From Choristocarpus tenellus KU-1152 (taxonomy: Eukaryota; Phaeophyceae), in assembly GCA_964200185.2 (NCBI GenBank), contig CAXNAD020000162.1, forward strand, positions 1 through 26,776: 26,776 nt of DNA, given 5' to 3'. The translations under genes and the position numbers were made by a program. The notes under the pieces are model-generated. The model did no database searches. It saw only the letters and a list, made by a program, of their open reading frames with translations, and had not been told where the DNA came from. Within the stretch, counting starts at the first letter, position 1; each line of letters starts with the position of its first letter. Positions 1 through 10,600 of the stretch are shown in pieces.

Positions 1-330
1 GTGGGGAGGGGGAGGGCAGGGAATACCGACAGGGCAGTGGAGGGGGCAGCGGTGCTTGAGGTGGGCGTGGTGGTGGTGGTGGCACAAGGTCTGCTGGCTA
101 GTGGAGTGGTGGGGAAGTGTGGTCAGTGGGTTGTTTCGATGTGTGGAGAGGATGGGAGACTAAGGATGATAAAAATAGTCTCATTCTCAAAATGGAGCCT
201 TAGTCTGTGCAAAGCTGTTGATGACCAGCAAGGCTGCCCCTTATCCCCAACCTGGTGGAGCCCTGATCTTTGTGAGCTTGATCCTACTGCTTTTGGTTCG
301 ATTTCTGTCAAACTGCTTTGTGATGGTTGA
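1..330 (+). CDS. Possible 3'-terminal exon of a plus-strand neighbour (partial)
   Basis: The frame is open from the first base to a TGA at 328-330. The first 160 nt are G+C-rich with G-ending codons. They read plausibly, with VVVVVAQGLLASGVVGKCGQ and then WVVSMCGEDGRLRMIKIV, before composition drops to the AT-rich background. This may be the end of a gene that enters from the left. The beta-strand-like WVVSMCGEDGRLR recalls a WD40 or similar blade, but one strand is no proof. It could also be a chance frame in G-rich DNA. Confidence 0.25.
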   Translation: MGRGRAGNTDRAVEGAAVLEVGVVVVVAQGLLASGVVGKCGQWVVSMCGEDGRLRMIKIVSFSKWSLSLCKAVDDQQGCPLSPTWWSPDLCELDPTAFGSISVKLLCDG

Positions 331-1400
331 GGTAAAGTGGATCATGTTTGAGATCTAAGTGTCAGTTTGAGTTCTCCCTCCTGAAGTACTTCAATATGTT
401 CCCTCTTTTGTCCTTGCTTGGGGTTAAGTTTTTGTTTTTACGTAAAACCCTGTTAATATAACTCTACCCACCTCACAACCATCTGGCTCATGCGCCCCAA
501 CCAATTCGTTGGTACACATCGCTGCTCTTCTTCTGATCTGAGCTGACCCTTTAACAACTGGGGTGTTGTGGACAACAGGAAAGAACTACCAATGTGGGAG
601 GTATACATGCCATGCAATTGTAGTATGTAACCTACACCCTTTGCTGCCAGAGAGCTGAAGTGGAAATGCACTAGTATCTATGCAATGACTCTTACAGTTA
701 CTGAGATTAAAGTACACTTCCTCTGTGACCACTGCTGAGTGTCTTGGGTGCAACATTGAGCTGTTGTCCTGTGTGTGCTGGAGAGTGATGGGCGATCACC
801 AATTAGCATGGGTCTTGCCACAGAATATAAAAGCTGGGCTGTTGTACTACCTTGGTTTGATCCCGTAGGGTCATCATTAGGATGGTGATGGAAGCCGAGA
901 AGGAGTTCTGGGCTTGAGTTGATGCCTGGACTAGCTGGATATGGGAATACTTTTAACTGGATTGCATCATGTACTGAATTGCTTTAAAAGATTAGGGCAG
1001 GGTTATTTGTCATGCACAACTCTTTGAGAGTGCATGGTTTATTGCGTGCAAGCAAGACTAGGCTGGTATTTTCACGGACTTGCACCATCTTAAACTGTTG
1101 CATACTTACTATCGTGGGACTTTTTTTGCAGTACAAGAGTTTGTTATGAATAGTAGGCGTGTGGGTCATGTAGAGGTCTACTTTACTTGGATGTCGGCTG
1201 ACACCAGAGACAAGAGTGATTCCGACTTGCCCAATAGTTTTGTACTTGAGAACAGGTAAAAAGCTCCTTTCGGGGGGTCTATAGTAGATGTGCTTGTTTT
1301 TGACTTAAGATGATATTTTGTTCTCCGAGCAATATCATCCTGCTGATTGTTTCCAGTCTGTTCTTATGCTTGAGAATGTGCATTTAATTTTAAGCTTTGT
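331..1400. other. Intergenic or 3' flanking DNA, nothing identified
   Basis: I see no convincing exon, repeat or RNA gene here on either strand. Frames are short, and splice-like sites have no matching open segments. Confidence 0.4.
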
Positions 1401-1403
1401 GTG

Positions 1404-2603
1404 CTACAAGGTTTGGACTTCAGAGGATCCCACAAGCAACACGGTGCTTGGGGCCTCGCTGAGGAGATTGCCTTTTTACTACCCAGTACAGTTTGTCCTG
1501 ATGCTGCAAGAGTTGACTTGAGCTCATCGTCTTGTAGTGTGGGCGGAGGTAGGTATTTCTACAACGTTGATGATATCACCCACCTGTAGCTATTTCGAAG
1601 AAGGGTGATTTGGAGTCCCTCTCTCTCTTACTGTACTGTATGTACTTTGTTCCGTAGATTCCTTGTGACATGGGACACCCATCTGAGTTGAGAGATCCCT
1701 TTGTTTGGACTGGAAAAAGTATACTGTTGGGGAGGCCTTCGACTTACCATGGATGGCGTGATATGTTTGGGAGGTATCACAGAAAGCAATTTTATTTCGT
1801 TGGTGCCAGTGCCAGTGAGGGATTGGGCAGTACACCCATCACTTCTTTGGAAAATGGTGAACTATGGGGATGAATAATTATCAATATTTTGTGTGGGTTC
1901 ACACGGCTATCAGGATTCCAGCAAGTCTAATCTGGCAGTGTCCAGGCAATGGGAAGTGTGGGTGAACCAAAAGCTTCATGGTTTGGATTGCGTGGCATTC
2001 TTTGCTCTGTCTTTCTTCAACCTCTCCAGGGAGTGGGGGTACCATGGGTTGCTGCTGTCACGGGATGCGTACCCAAATAATGGGGTAGTATTGGTGGTCA
2101 ACTCTGTGTGTTGAGAAGCTGAGATATTTACTGGCACTTGAAAAGGCCGCCCAGTACAGGTGTCAGACCACTCTTAGTGTGTGTATCCTCTTGTTTGGTA
2201 TGCTGTTGTCAATTTGGAGGAGTTTGTGCAACGGTTGCATCTTCTATGTACATATTGGATGGCATCTCTTGCCAAAGAGATGTGGATGGAGTCCAACTAT
2301 AAACGCGGCGAATACCTCCATCCTATGTGGGGATCACTACCCCAAACCAGAGTGTCCTAGACCATCGAAACATCCTAGTTGGGGCACTTGATACTGCATG
2401 TATTGCACTCTGATGAGGCTGCAAAGGTTGATCTGTCAAGCTCAGAAGAGGTTTTTGTGTTGGTGTTGTGTATGACTGCATTTGCTAGGGATGTGCTCTT
2501 AACATCAGCGAAGAGTCTTATTCTTGTCACCAATCCTACACTGCAAGGAGAGATCTATGCCAGTCTATCCAAACAAGGTGGCCTTGACACGTTACTGTTG
2601 TGA
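1404..2603 (+). pseudogene. Plus-strand coding-like fragments in shifting frames (decayed or finely split gene)
   Basis: Several short plus-strand pieces look more like protein than the background: AEEIAFLLPSTVCPDAARVD (about 1455-1530), YHGWRDMFGRYHRKQFYFVG with a rival frame DGVICLGGITESNFISLVPV (1745-1850), VLDHRNILVGALDTACIAL (2355-2410), and DEAAKVDLSSSEEVFVLVLC through LLTSAKSLILVTNPTLQGE (2412-2570). They do not join into one frame and I found no convincing splice chain. A decayed gene or transposon, or a gene with many short exons, are both possible. The product is not recognised. If real, it converges on the large minus-strand gene. Confidence 0.2.
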
Positions 2604-2956
2604 ACTTCTGGGACTGATTGCTGGCAGAGGGGAAGGTTGTTTGTACATCACCATGCTGAAGAAAGTAAATGAGTAGGATCAGAATAAGCATCACAGAAGT
2701 GGCGTGACAACAACTGGTAGCTGTGAAAGGAAGTGGTGTATTTCTACGCCAGCTCTGTTGAACATGGTAAAGAAGTAGGACTTTTTGAGCCTTACCCCAT
2801 TGTTATGTGTAGGTGGAGTGCGTCAACAGTTCCATTTGTTCCGTTGATGGGGATGATGCAAGTACTTCCTGATTTGTCTTTGAGGTTGATGAATGTGAGT
2901 GGCATCGTGATACAAATGTGTCATTTCATACAACACAATGAAGTAGAGTTCATTTT

Positions 2957-2962
2957 TTTATT
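2957..2962 (-). promoter_or_regulatory. Polyadenylation signal AATAAA of the large gene
   Basis: The plus strand reads tttatt, so the minus strand has AATAAA 94 nt after the TAG at 3056-3058. It sits in an AT-rich stretch, as expected for a 3' end, and is the only AATAAA close behind the last exon. Confidence 0.55.
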
Positions 2963-3055
2963 TTCCTACTAGTAAAATCAACGAAAAACATTAAAATTTC
3001 TCCATCCCGAAAGACAATTCAAACAGATCACAATATTAGCAGTTCGTATCTAGTT

Positions 3056-4618
3056 CTAGAAATCACTATACTCATCAGAAGAGTCATCTATCACGTCAAG
3101 ATCGTACAAGTCTTCCTCTTCGACATCTTTCTCATGGGATTTGCTGCTCATCATGGATGAATCAACCATCATGGTGTTGTCCTCTCCCCTCTGAGTAGCC
3201 AGATCTTTGTTCTCCAGTTGGTTGTGATTTTCATTTTCCCAATTTTCATCCCTTGTTTTGCTCTTCTGGTCATTCAACTTCACACTACCCCCTTCTACAC
3301 ACCTTGTTTTCACACCAGATCCTTCACCAGGTTCGACTAATGCTGGTGCTGAAGTTTCTTCAGCATGATCTAAACGTACATGTACCCCTGCCGCCTCTCC
3401 CATTTCTTCAACCCCTTTTGCTGGAAGATCCCAAGTTGATCCCTGTCCTGAGTCTGCATCTACTCCTTCCGATACTTCTCTGCTCCCATCCTTTCCTTTA
3501 TCCTCTCTGAGGCCATTGCTTCCACTCCGACCCTCCTCTTGAGAATCACTCCAGAATGCCTCATCTTCCAGAGATGAGGTGTCAGTGAGATTGCTATCCT
3601 CATCAGATCCAGAATTTGACTTGACCTTTGTGTTGACGGGATTAGTGATGACTTCTTTGATCTCCCCCGGATTCATGATATCTTCTTGCACTGAATCTAC
3701 CAGTAGGTTGGTGGCTCCCTGCTCATCCTTATTGCATCCATCAACTTGCTGGTTCAATGCCAACTCTCCAGTCCAAGGGCCTGTGCCTAGGTCATGATTG
3801 ACTTTAGGTAGGTCACCTTTTCCGACCCCTTCCAAATCCCACTTGTCACTTTGTAAAGTGGTACCGATGGTCTCTGTAGCTTGTCCAACTGCCAATGCTC
3901 TATCCGCTTGTTCTTCATGAATTCTTACCCCCTCAATGGACTTTCCAGGTCCTGGCATGGGCTGTTCCACTGCTTGAACGTTCCTGTTGCCAAGAAATTC
4001 CGGAGGATGTGTTGCCTTGCCTTCAGGGGTCGAGGTATGAGCAGAAGCCTGCTCCCTACCCTCAGGCTGGGGATTGTCGACTGTGGCAGAAAAGATACTT
4101 GCCCCACCTCCTTTGGATATTCCCATCTTCATTCTGCTCATGGACCTTGTAGCCAACCTCATGGACTCCTCCTCTTCGCCATCACTCTCTTCTCCAACAT
4201 ATCCTTTCCAATGTTGAGTCTGCTCCACCTCTTCCCCATATTGATCCTCTTCTGCCTTATCCGTTCCAAGGCTGTTTTCGGCTAATATGCAGCCTTGGGA
4301 AGCCTGAGATGTCATAGTGGGATTATTGGTAGTTGCAGCTCCAACAAATGCTCCATCTGTCGGTTCTGCTACCTGTATTATGTTTTGTTCTTCGCCTATC
4401 ATGGACTCCGACACCCACAGGTCGCCCACACCCATGTCTTCGAGAGCCTCGGAACGTATTTCCTCACTTGGCCAAAGCACCCCACTTTCCTCATAGGAAC
4501 AATCAGCAAGATCATATCCTGCTTCCAATATGGTGGGTACCTCAGCACTATTCTTGGTCTCAGGAATGGTGTTGGCAGTCACAGGAGGGTTGAGGAACTC
4601 CGCACTGGCTGGTGCCTC
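3056..4618 (-). CDS. Exon 16 (last): acidic C-terminus of the large helical-repeat gene
   Basis: This 1,563-nt exon gives 520 codons plus a TAG. It begins after an acceptor ending gaaaagcag in phase 0 (EAPASAEFLNPPVTANTIPE). The product is acidic and low in hydrophobics throughout, with many Gly/Glu/Asp/Ser runs, and ends DLYDLDVIDDSSDEYSDF. Composition and bias match exon 15, which supports their being one protein. A shorter reading would start at an in-frame GTG about 12 codons in, but there is no ATG nearby, so an internal exon is preferred. The polyadenylation signal lies 94 nt beyond the stop. Plus-strand frames opposite this exon are shadows of its codon bias. Confidence 0.85.
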   Translation of the reverse strand, partial: EAPASAEFLNPPVTANTIPETKNSAEVPTILEAGYDLADCSYEESGVLWPSEEIRSEALEDMGVGDLWVSESMIGEEQNIIQVAEPTDGAFVGAATTNNPTMTSQASQGCILAENSLGTDKAEEDQYGEEVEQTQHWKGYVGEESDGEEEESMRLATRSMSRMKMGISKGGGASIFSATVDNPQPEGREQASAHTSTPEGKATHPPEFLGNRNVQAVEQPMPGPGKSIEGVRIHEEQADRALAVGQATETIGTTLQSDKWDLEGVGKGDLPKVNHDLGTGPWTGELALNQQVDGCNKDEQGATNLLVDSVQEDIMNPGEIKEVITNPVNTKVKSNSGSDEDSNLTDTSSLEDEAFWSDSQEEGRSGSNGLREDKGKDGSREVSEGVDADSGQGSTWDLPAKGVEEMGEAAGVHVRLDHAEETSAPALVEPGEGSGVKTRCVEGGSVKLNDQKSKTRDENWENENHNQLENKDLATQRGEDNTMMVDSSMMSSKSHEKDVEEEDLYDLDVIDDSSDEYSDF

Positions 4619-7600
4619 CTGCTTTTCTACGCACTATGTATGGAGAGAGGGAAAACGAAGCATTGGGAAAGCATTGATGCTCCACAAAGTATTGAACGAC
4701 TAGAGCCTAAGGACTTATCGTGTTGACTGTGTCCCCATTCGGTGATTGACCTATGGTCATATGTATTGGTGCATGGCTATCCAATCACATGTAGCACCAG
4801 CACATTGAACTGGGACACGATACGACCCTAAGTTGGAGGGTCGTCAGGGAGCATTGGATTGGCTCAATATATTTCCCAATATTATTTTGCGGAGTAGTTG
4901 CGAGTTCTTTGTAAGCATCAGCATTTTATGAACAAATCAGTGTAAATATGGAGTATGAATCTGGAGTACTTGGTAGAACACAATGTGCTACGACCAATAC
5001 GATGTAGTATATAAAAAAAAGGGGTTGGTTTCTGTCAACCAGTTGATGGACTTGTTTTGAGAGGAATGAATTGCTACTCTCTGGAAAGTGTGGAGGGTAT
5101 CTTGATGTGTCAATAAATTGCGATATCGGTGGGTTTCATGTATGTATATACATGTATGTATCCATGTGTTTCAGGGTACTGGTGTACAACATGTCTAAAA
5201 CTGAAACAGAAGAATAAAAATGGTGCCTAGAGAGGTGTGGGCACTATATTTCTTTTGGATTACAAAACATCACAGACGTAAAACCCTCTTCTTCCATACT
5301 ACGCCTTCAATCCTCCAGTATTAACAGCCGATTTCAAAAATTGAGGATGGAGCTTTTTATTGAGGATAGGCTTGACCCAAAATTGACTGGGATAAAGTGT
5401 CGATATGTCTTTTTTTGCATTGTCATTTAAAAAAAAAATCATATCAACACTTTATCCCAGTCAATTTTGGGTCAAGCCCATCCTCAATGAAAAGCTCCAT
5501 CCTCAATTTTTGGAATTGGCTGTTTATTGCACCTATTTCAAACCATCAACAATTGTTAGACTAGTCTTCCCGTGTTATGGAAGGAATATGTATGGAGTGA
5601 GGGAGTGAGGTAAGTTGAAGTTCATTGATTGGTCGTGCAGTTTGAAATCAGATAGCTACAGTAGAATCCTAGGTTATGCTCTGATTTAACTCCGTGCTGC
5701 TATCCCAGCAACATATTGGTTCAACTTGCCTTGAGTTGGAGAAAACAGAAGATGTTTCTCCAGTACATCAGTTTCAAAAGTACAGAAACGAATTTTGGTC
5801 TTGTTGCAATTGAGAATTGCGGGGTCAAACCCATTGAACCCAACATTTCGAGGTATTTTCTTCACTCCATATGCCGAGTGATATTGTGCAGTGTGTTACA
5901 TAGAACGTCATCGTATCTCAGTCACAGTCTACTGGCTTGTGTCAAAAGCTTGTGCACGATCAAACTGGATAAATGATCTTTTCAAAGAGGTCTGTCTCGT
6001 TTCACTGGACAATGTGGCAAGGGCGATGGAAATGTATTTGCATAACAACTCACCAGTCCATCAAGAAACCGATAAAAATAATATGGAAAGCCTGAGTTGT
6101 TGTGGCAAGGCTTCATTACGACCAGGCAAGTACTGCACAAGACTTGACCGAGTAGGCGGAGTGATTAGCGGTGGGATGACTGAACCCAACACTCGAGAAA
6201 TCTCAAGGTGTGTTTGATGCAGTCAACTACAATAGTCATAGTGCAACCAACCATTAGTTCATATGGAATGAAAAAATGTTAGTGTGTAGTGTCCCTGTGT
6301 CCAAGGGTCGGTGCTAGGTAGGGTCGAATTAGTGGTTCGTAGTCCCAGACTAAACTGAAGAGCAATGTTACATGGTTGTAAAGACAAGAATTGTAATACA
6401 CGGGCCTCTCATCTGCTTGATCCAATGTGTAAAAGTATTTTTAGAGGGTACGAATTTTCCTAGTGTTTTTTAATGACATTTTTCCTACTACGAAGTGTTT
6501 CGGAGTAGTTAAAATGTATACGATCTGAAAAGGTGTGTTCGGAACAAGGATATTGACACTTCCTAACAAACACAATAGCCAAAGTTACATCAAAATCGCA
6601 ACATTGGATGTTGGGCACCAAACGGACGCTGCTCTACCATCTAAGATCCTTTGACCCAATAGCCTCACCGAATCAGAGGCTGAGACGGCACCATCCATGA
6701 GTCCTTCCCAGGGTGACCCCTGAGGTGACACCTTTTGAGACTCAGATGTCCTCGTTGAAGATTGCATTCTCACAAGAGGAGAATGGGGGGACGACCTGGC
6801 CAGGGTAGCTGATGGGGTTGGGTTAGGATTGTTGAATGAGTTGATAAGCTCATCAAACTGAGATCTCAGATCTTGGAGGTTGAGAGTGGTGTCGATAACC
6901 TCAAGTTTGGGCTTGTAATTTGACTCCTGTTCTTTCTCTCCCTCCTCCACAAGCTTCTCATTCAGAGATACAGTGGTGGTATCGTCCATCTCTTCAATTT
7001 TTCCTGTCGAAGGGGTGTATTTGTGATCTCCTATGCCCATTTTTCCCATTGCGTTCCCTCTCTCAGTGGTGGGATCACCCTCTCCTCCTTTTCTGTCACC
7101 GAGACTTGTTGTCCAATCCTCTGATGTAGCCTGCTCTCTTCCTTCCTCAACTGTAGTCATAGACGTGATCATTATGTCCTTTGCAGCCCCAATACCTAAT
7201 ACTGCCCCCTTGTCAAGCTCCTCCTGAGTTCTGTTGTCTTGTAGATCGTTTGTGGAACCTGTCTCCAGATATGTCATCTGCCCAGAGATATCTCCCCACT
7301 CTACATTCTCCGCTTCCTGTTCGAAACTGGTGTCAGCCTCATCTCTGCCTAAATATGAATCCTCTAGGGTAGAAGTATTTGGCATATTTGAGTAGGAACA
7401 TGCACCCTCACTTCCTGCTTCACTTCCAGACGCCCTCGTGGCTTGTGCATTAGTCTCAGGTTTGTCCAAGGTACTAGGATTTCTATTCTCATCATTGGGT
7501 TGACAAATTGAGGGGGTAGCAGCGACATCACCTTGACTGTTTGCTGCTACTATTCTGTCAATCATTTGGGTAGAAGGAGAGTCCTTGCTATACTGGCTGA

Positions 7601-10600
7601 GGGCTGATGATAGTACGAGAGCTGATGATAATATTTCTTTGGTGCTGGTGCCACAACTTCCTGACAGGTTAAGCTTTTCTTTCATTTCCTCACCCAGCTC
7701 ATCATCGGCTTCCAATGAAGTTGCCTTGTGAGTGCAAGCAGGATCCCCGGGCGCGACATCAGATTCAGAGGATTCTGATGATGATAGAGCATCTATGTCA
7801 GGGTCAAACTCCTCATCATACATATTGTTGCTTTTGCAATCAACAGGCCTGTCTAGTATCACCTGTGCAACTCCTCCTTCACCCTCTTTTTCATATTCCT
7901 TCCTGTCATTAGTGACCTCCACATTGTTTTCCGGTCTGCTGCTCTCTTCCCAATGCTCATCATAATAATATTCCCCATAAGACTCTTCTTCTACTAAACC
8001 TTGAACTTCCTCACTTCCATATGCTGTTTCGTTCTTCTCCTCTTCCTCTGCACCCAACCATGTTGTATATTCTTGATCTTCTGCCTCAGCCTCTTCCTCC
8101 ACTGGATCATGTACCTTCTCGTGTGAATCCTCCCTGAGCTCATCAAGTGCTATTGGCACTTCGCCGCGATACTCTTCATGCTCTTTCTTAAATATAGTAT
8201 CCACATTCCCATTTCCCCCTGCTGACTCCTGCATAACCTCTCTCTCCAGTCTGCCCATTTTAGACATCAACTCACTGCTGAGGACCTCATCCTCAGGAGC
8301 GCAATACCATTCCGAATCTACTGTTTGGACTTTGTCCATGCTCTTTGTTGGGACTGTGCCCAAGTTTGTCTCTGTGGTAAACTCTAATGAATCCTTCTTG
8401 TGGTCTTCCTTCTCCTCCAACTCTTCTTGTGCCCCATTTGGTCCCGTTGCCACTTTTGTTAGAAGAGGATCAAATTTTGGATCAACAGGTTGAACGTCGC
8501 ATTCGTTTTTTTCTATTCCCTGCTCATTTGAATTTTCCTCCTGGGTCATGTCTACTCCCTGCTCATCGCCCCCTTGTGAGCCAGCGCTGCCTGTGGATGT
8601 TAAATCGTCTCTCTGCCACAAATATGCACTTCCTGTTTCCTCATTATCTGTCAGGAGTACTGCACCGACCCCATATTCCTCTGACTGAGCCAGGCTAATG
8701 CGTGGGCTTTTCAATGGTGAATGGTGGTCCTCACAAACACTATCCTGCTCTCCATCTTCCACAGCCTTGGTCCAGTTGTACTCAAGAACATCATCTGTTG
8801 TGTCTGCCGGTTTGTCGCTCTCTCTATGCTCTTCTGAGAACACTGATACCTCCTTCTCGTTGTTTATTGTGGTGTCTCCAACTTCAGTGTTTGAAAACAG
8901 ACCATTGCTATCACTCATTTCCCTCTCCTCCTCGTTGCTAGTCCCATTCCTGCTCTCTTCATCTATGTCCAGAACAGAGTGCATTGCTGCGGTGTGTTCT
9001 CCTTGCTCCAAATCCGTTCCTCCCTCCTCATACATATTCTTGACCTGGGAATTCCTAGGCCCCTGCTTTATTATTTCAATACTGCTGTCACCACTGCAAG
9101 AAAATGAGTCGAGATCTACAACTTCACCTTCCTCAGCTTCACATTGGACTTTTTTCTCTGTTATCGCAGTAGGACAAGTAAGAAGGGGGCCCTCTATGTT
9201 TGTTGCTTTCGCGGCATGAAGATTACTGACCGCTGTCTCAAGGAGGGACACAGGGATATCTAGCATTGCCAACCGGTTGCTCTTCATCGATTGGATATCA
9301 GCTAGTGCTTTCTCCATCACCGACTCAAGTGGAACTTCTCCCTCCTCACAGGGTTGGGCGCTGCAAATTGTTTTAGAGTTTAGAGATCAGAGGAACCGAA
9401 TCAGACGTGATGCGATGAAGGAAGGGTAAGGGCTTAGGGGGAGGGTATGGTGATCTTTATGGAGGAGACGTTTATTGGCATCAGCGTTTCCTCATTTTCT
9501 TCCTCCTGTTATCAAGGGCAGATCGAGGGTTTCTTGGCAAGGGATACGGCCCTGGTACAACTCATCCAGCATCAACATGTACACATATTATTTTGTTGAA
9601 GTGGGCTTCATTTGTTCTTACAGACAAACGGAAGTTACTCATGTGTACCACACACAGGTCCCAGGAATAAAATGTCCTTGCTTCTGGTGTGTAGTAGTTT
9701 TGGGTATTACATTGCACACTAATATTGAGATCAACATACTACATAAAAGGGAATCCTATAGTCAACCTGCTACTGGAGGAAGTCAAAGCAATTCACGTCT
9801 GTGATATAATATACGGAGTAATCCGGAGTACAACAAAGGTTTGCTCAAAAAGTCCACACTACCAATAGCCCAGTTAAGCAACATGGGATAGAGGACTTTG
9901 CAGGGTGAAGGTAAACTATTGACTAATTGCGATACAGGCAATTCTCAGAAAATAGGTAGAGATGTTGTATCTGCCCTCAATATTTAACGATTATGGTGAT
10001 AACGATATTCATTTTGATAAATTGATTCCGACATATGTGTTTTATCAGCAACTACTTTGATTGGTTGAAGTATAAAAGTTCTATCTCATAGTTGAAAGGA
10101 TATGGATGAGCCAAGTGAGTGAAAGTATCTTAGAGGGTACGATTTTTGCCCTGTTTGCCCATTTGGGACTTGACTTCCCACGGGTTTTTTTTATGACACT
10201 TTCCTACTCTGAAACTGTTTCGGTTAGGTAAAGTGTATACGTTATGTGTGTCCGGAACATGGATATTGACACTTCCTAACAAACACGATAGCCATAATTA
10301 CATCGAAATCGCAATATTGGATTTTGGACCCCAAATGGACACGGCTCTACCCTCCAAGGCACTTTGGCTCAAGTATCTTCTCCTCAAGTCACTGAGTCAA
10401 AGTAAGTGTGAGGTACCCAGGTTTTCACAGTTTTGCATTTTAAGTTAGCTATTAAATCTTATGCAATTCACCCATAATTCTATGGATGAAGTGCTGAGTT
10501 TGACTTCAATTTCTCTCTATTATTGTTTTAGACTTTTTGACGGAATTCAGAAAATATCCTACATGCTTTTGAATAAAAAGCCAAACTTCGAATATATTTG

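Larger units (their letters stand above)
4619..6668 (-). other. Intron 15 (2.05 kb)
   Basis: It is bounded by the GTGAGG donor of exon 15 and an acceptor ending gaaaagcag. It holds MITE copy A at its 5' edge and the Tourist-like foldback. Otherwise it is AT-rich with no coding signal. A near-palindromic ATG/TAT stretch lies at 5139-5163. Confidence 0.65.

Noticed and set aside
3881-4726. Plus-strand frames of 134-143 codons opposite exon 16
   Set aside because: They are Pro/Leu/His/Cys-rich shadows of the acidic exon, and their frames shift with no splice logic.
6585-6668. Treating the stop at 6585 as the normal end of the acidic gene
   Set aside because: The GTGAGG donor is in phase with exon 16, which has the same composition and an AATAAA after its stop. 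The 6585 stop lies in a MITE and is kept only as a possible isoform.
8698-9219. 173-codon plus-strand frame opposite exon 15
   Set aside because: It mirrors the Glu/Asp/Ser codon bias of the opposite strand (Ser/Leu/Cys-rich), has no splice or start support, and is one of several such shadows.
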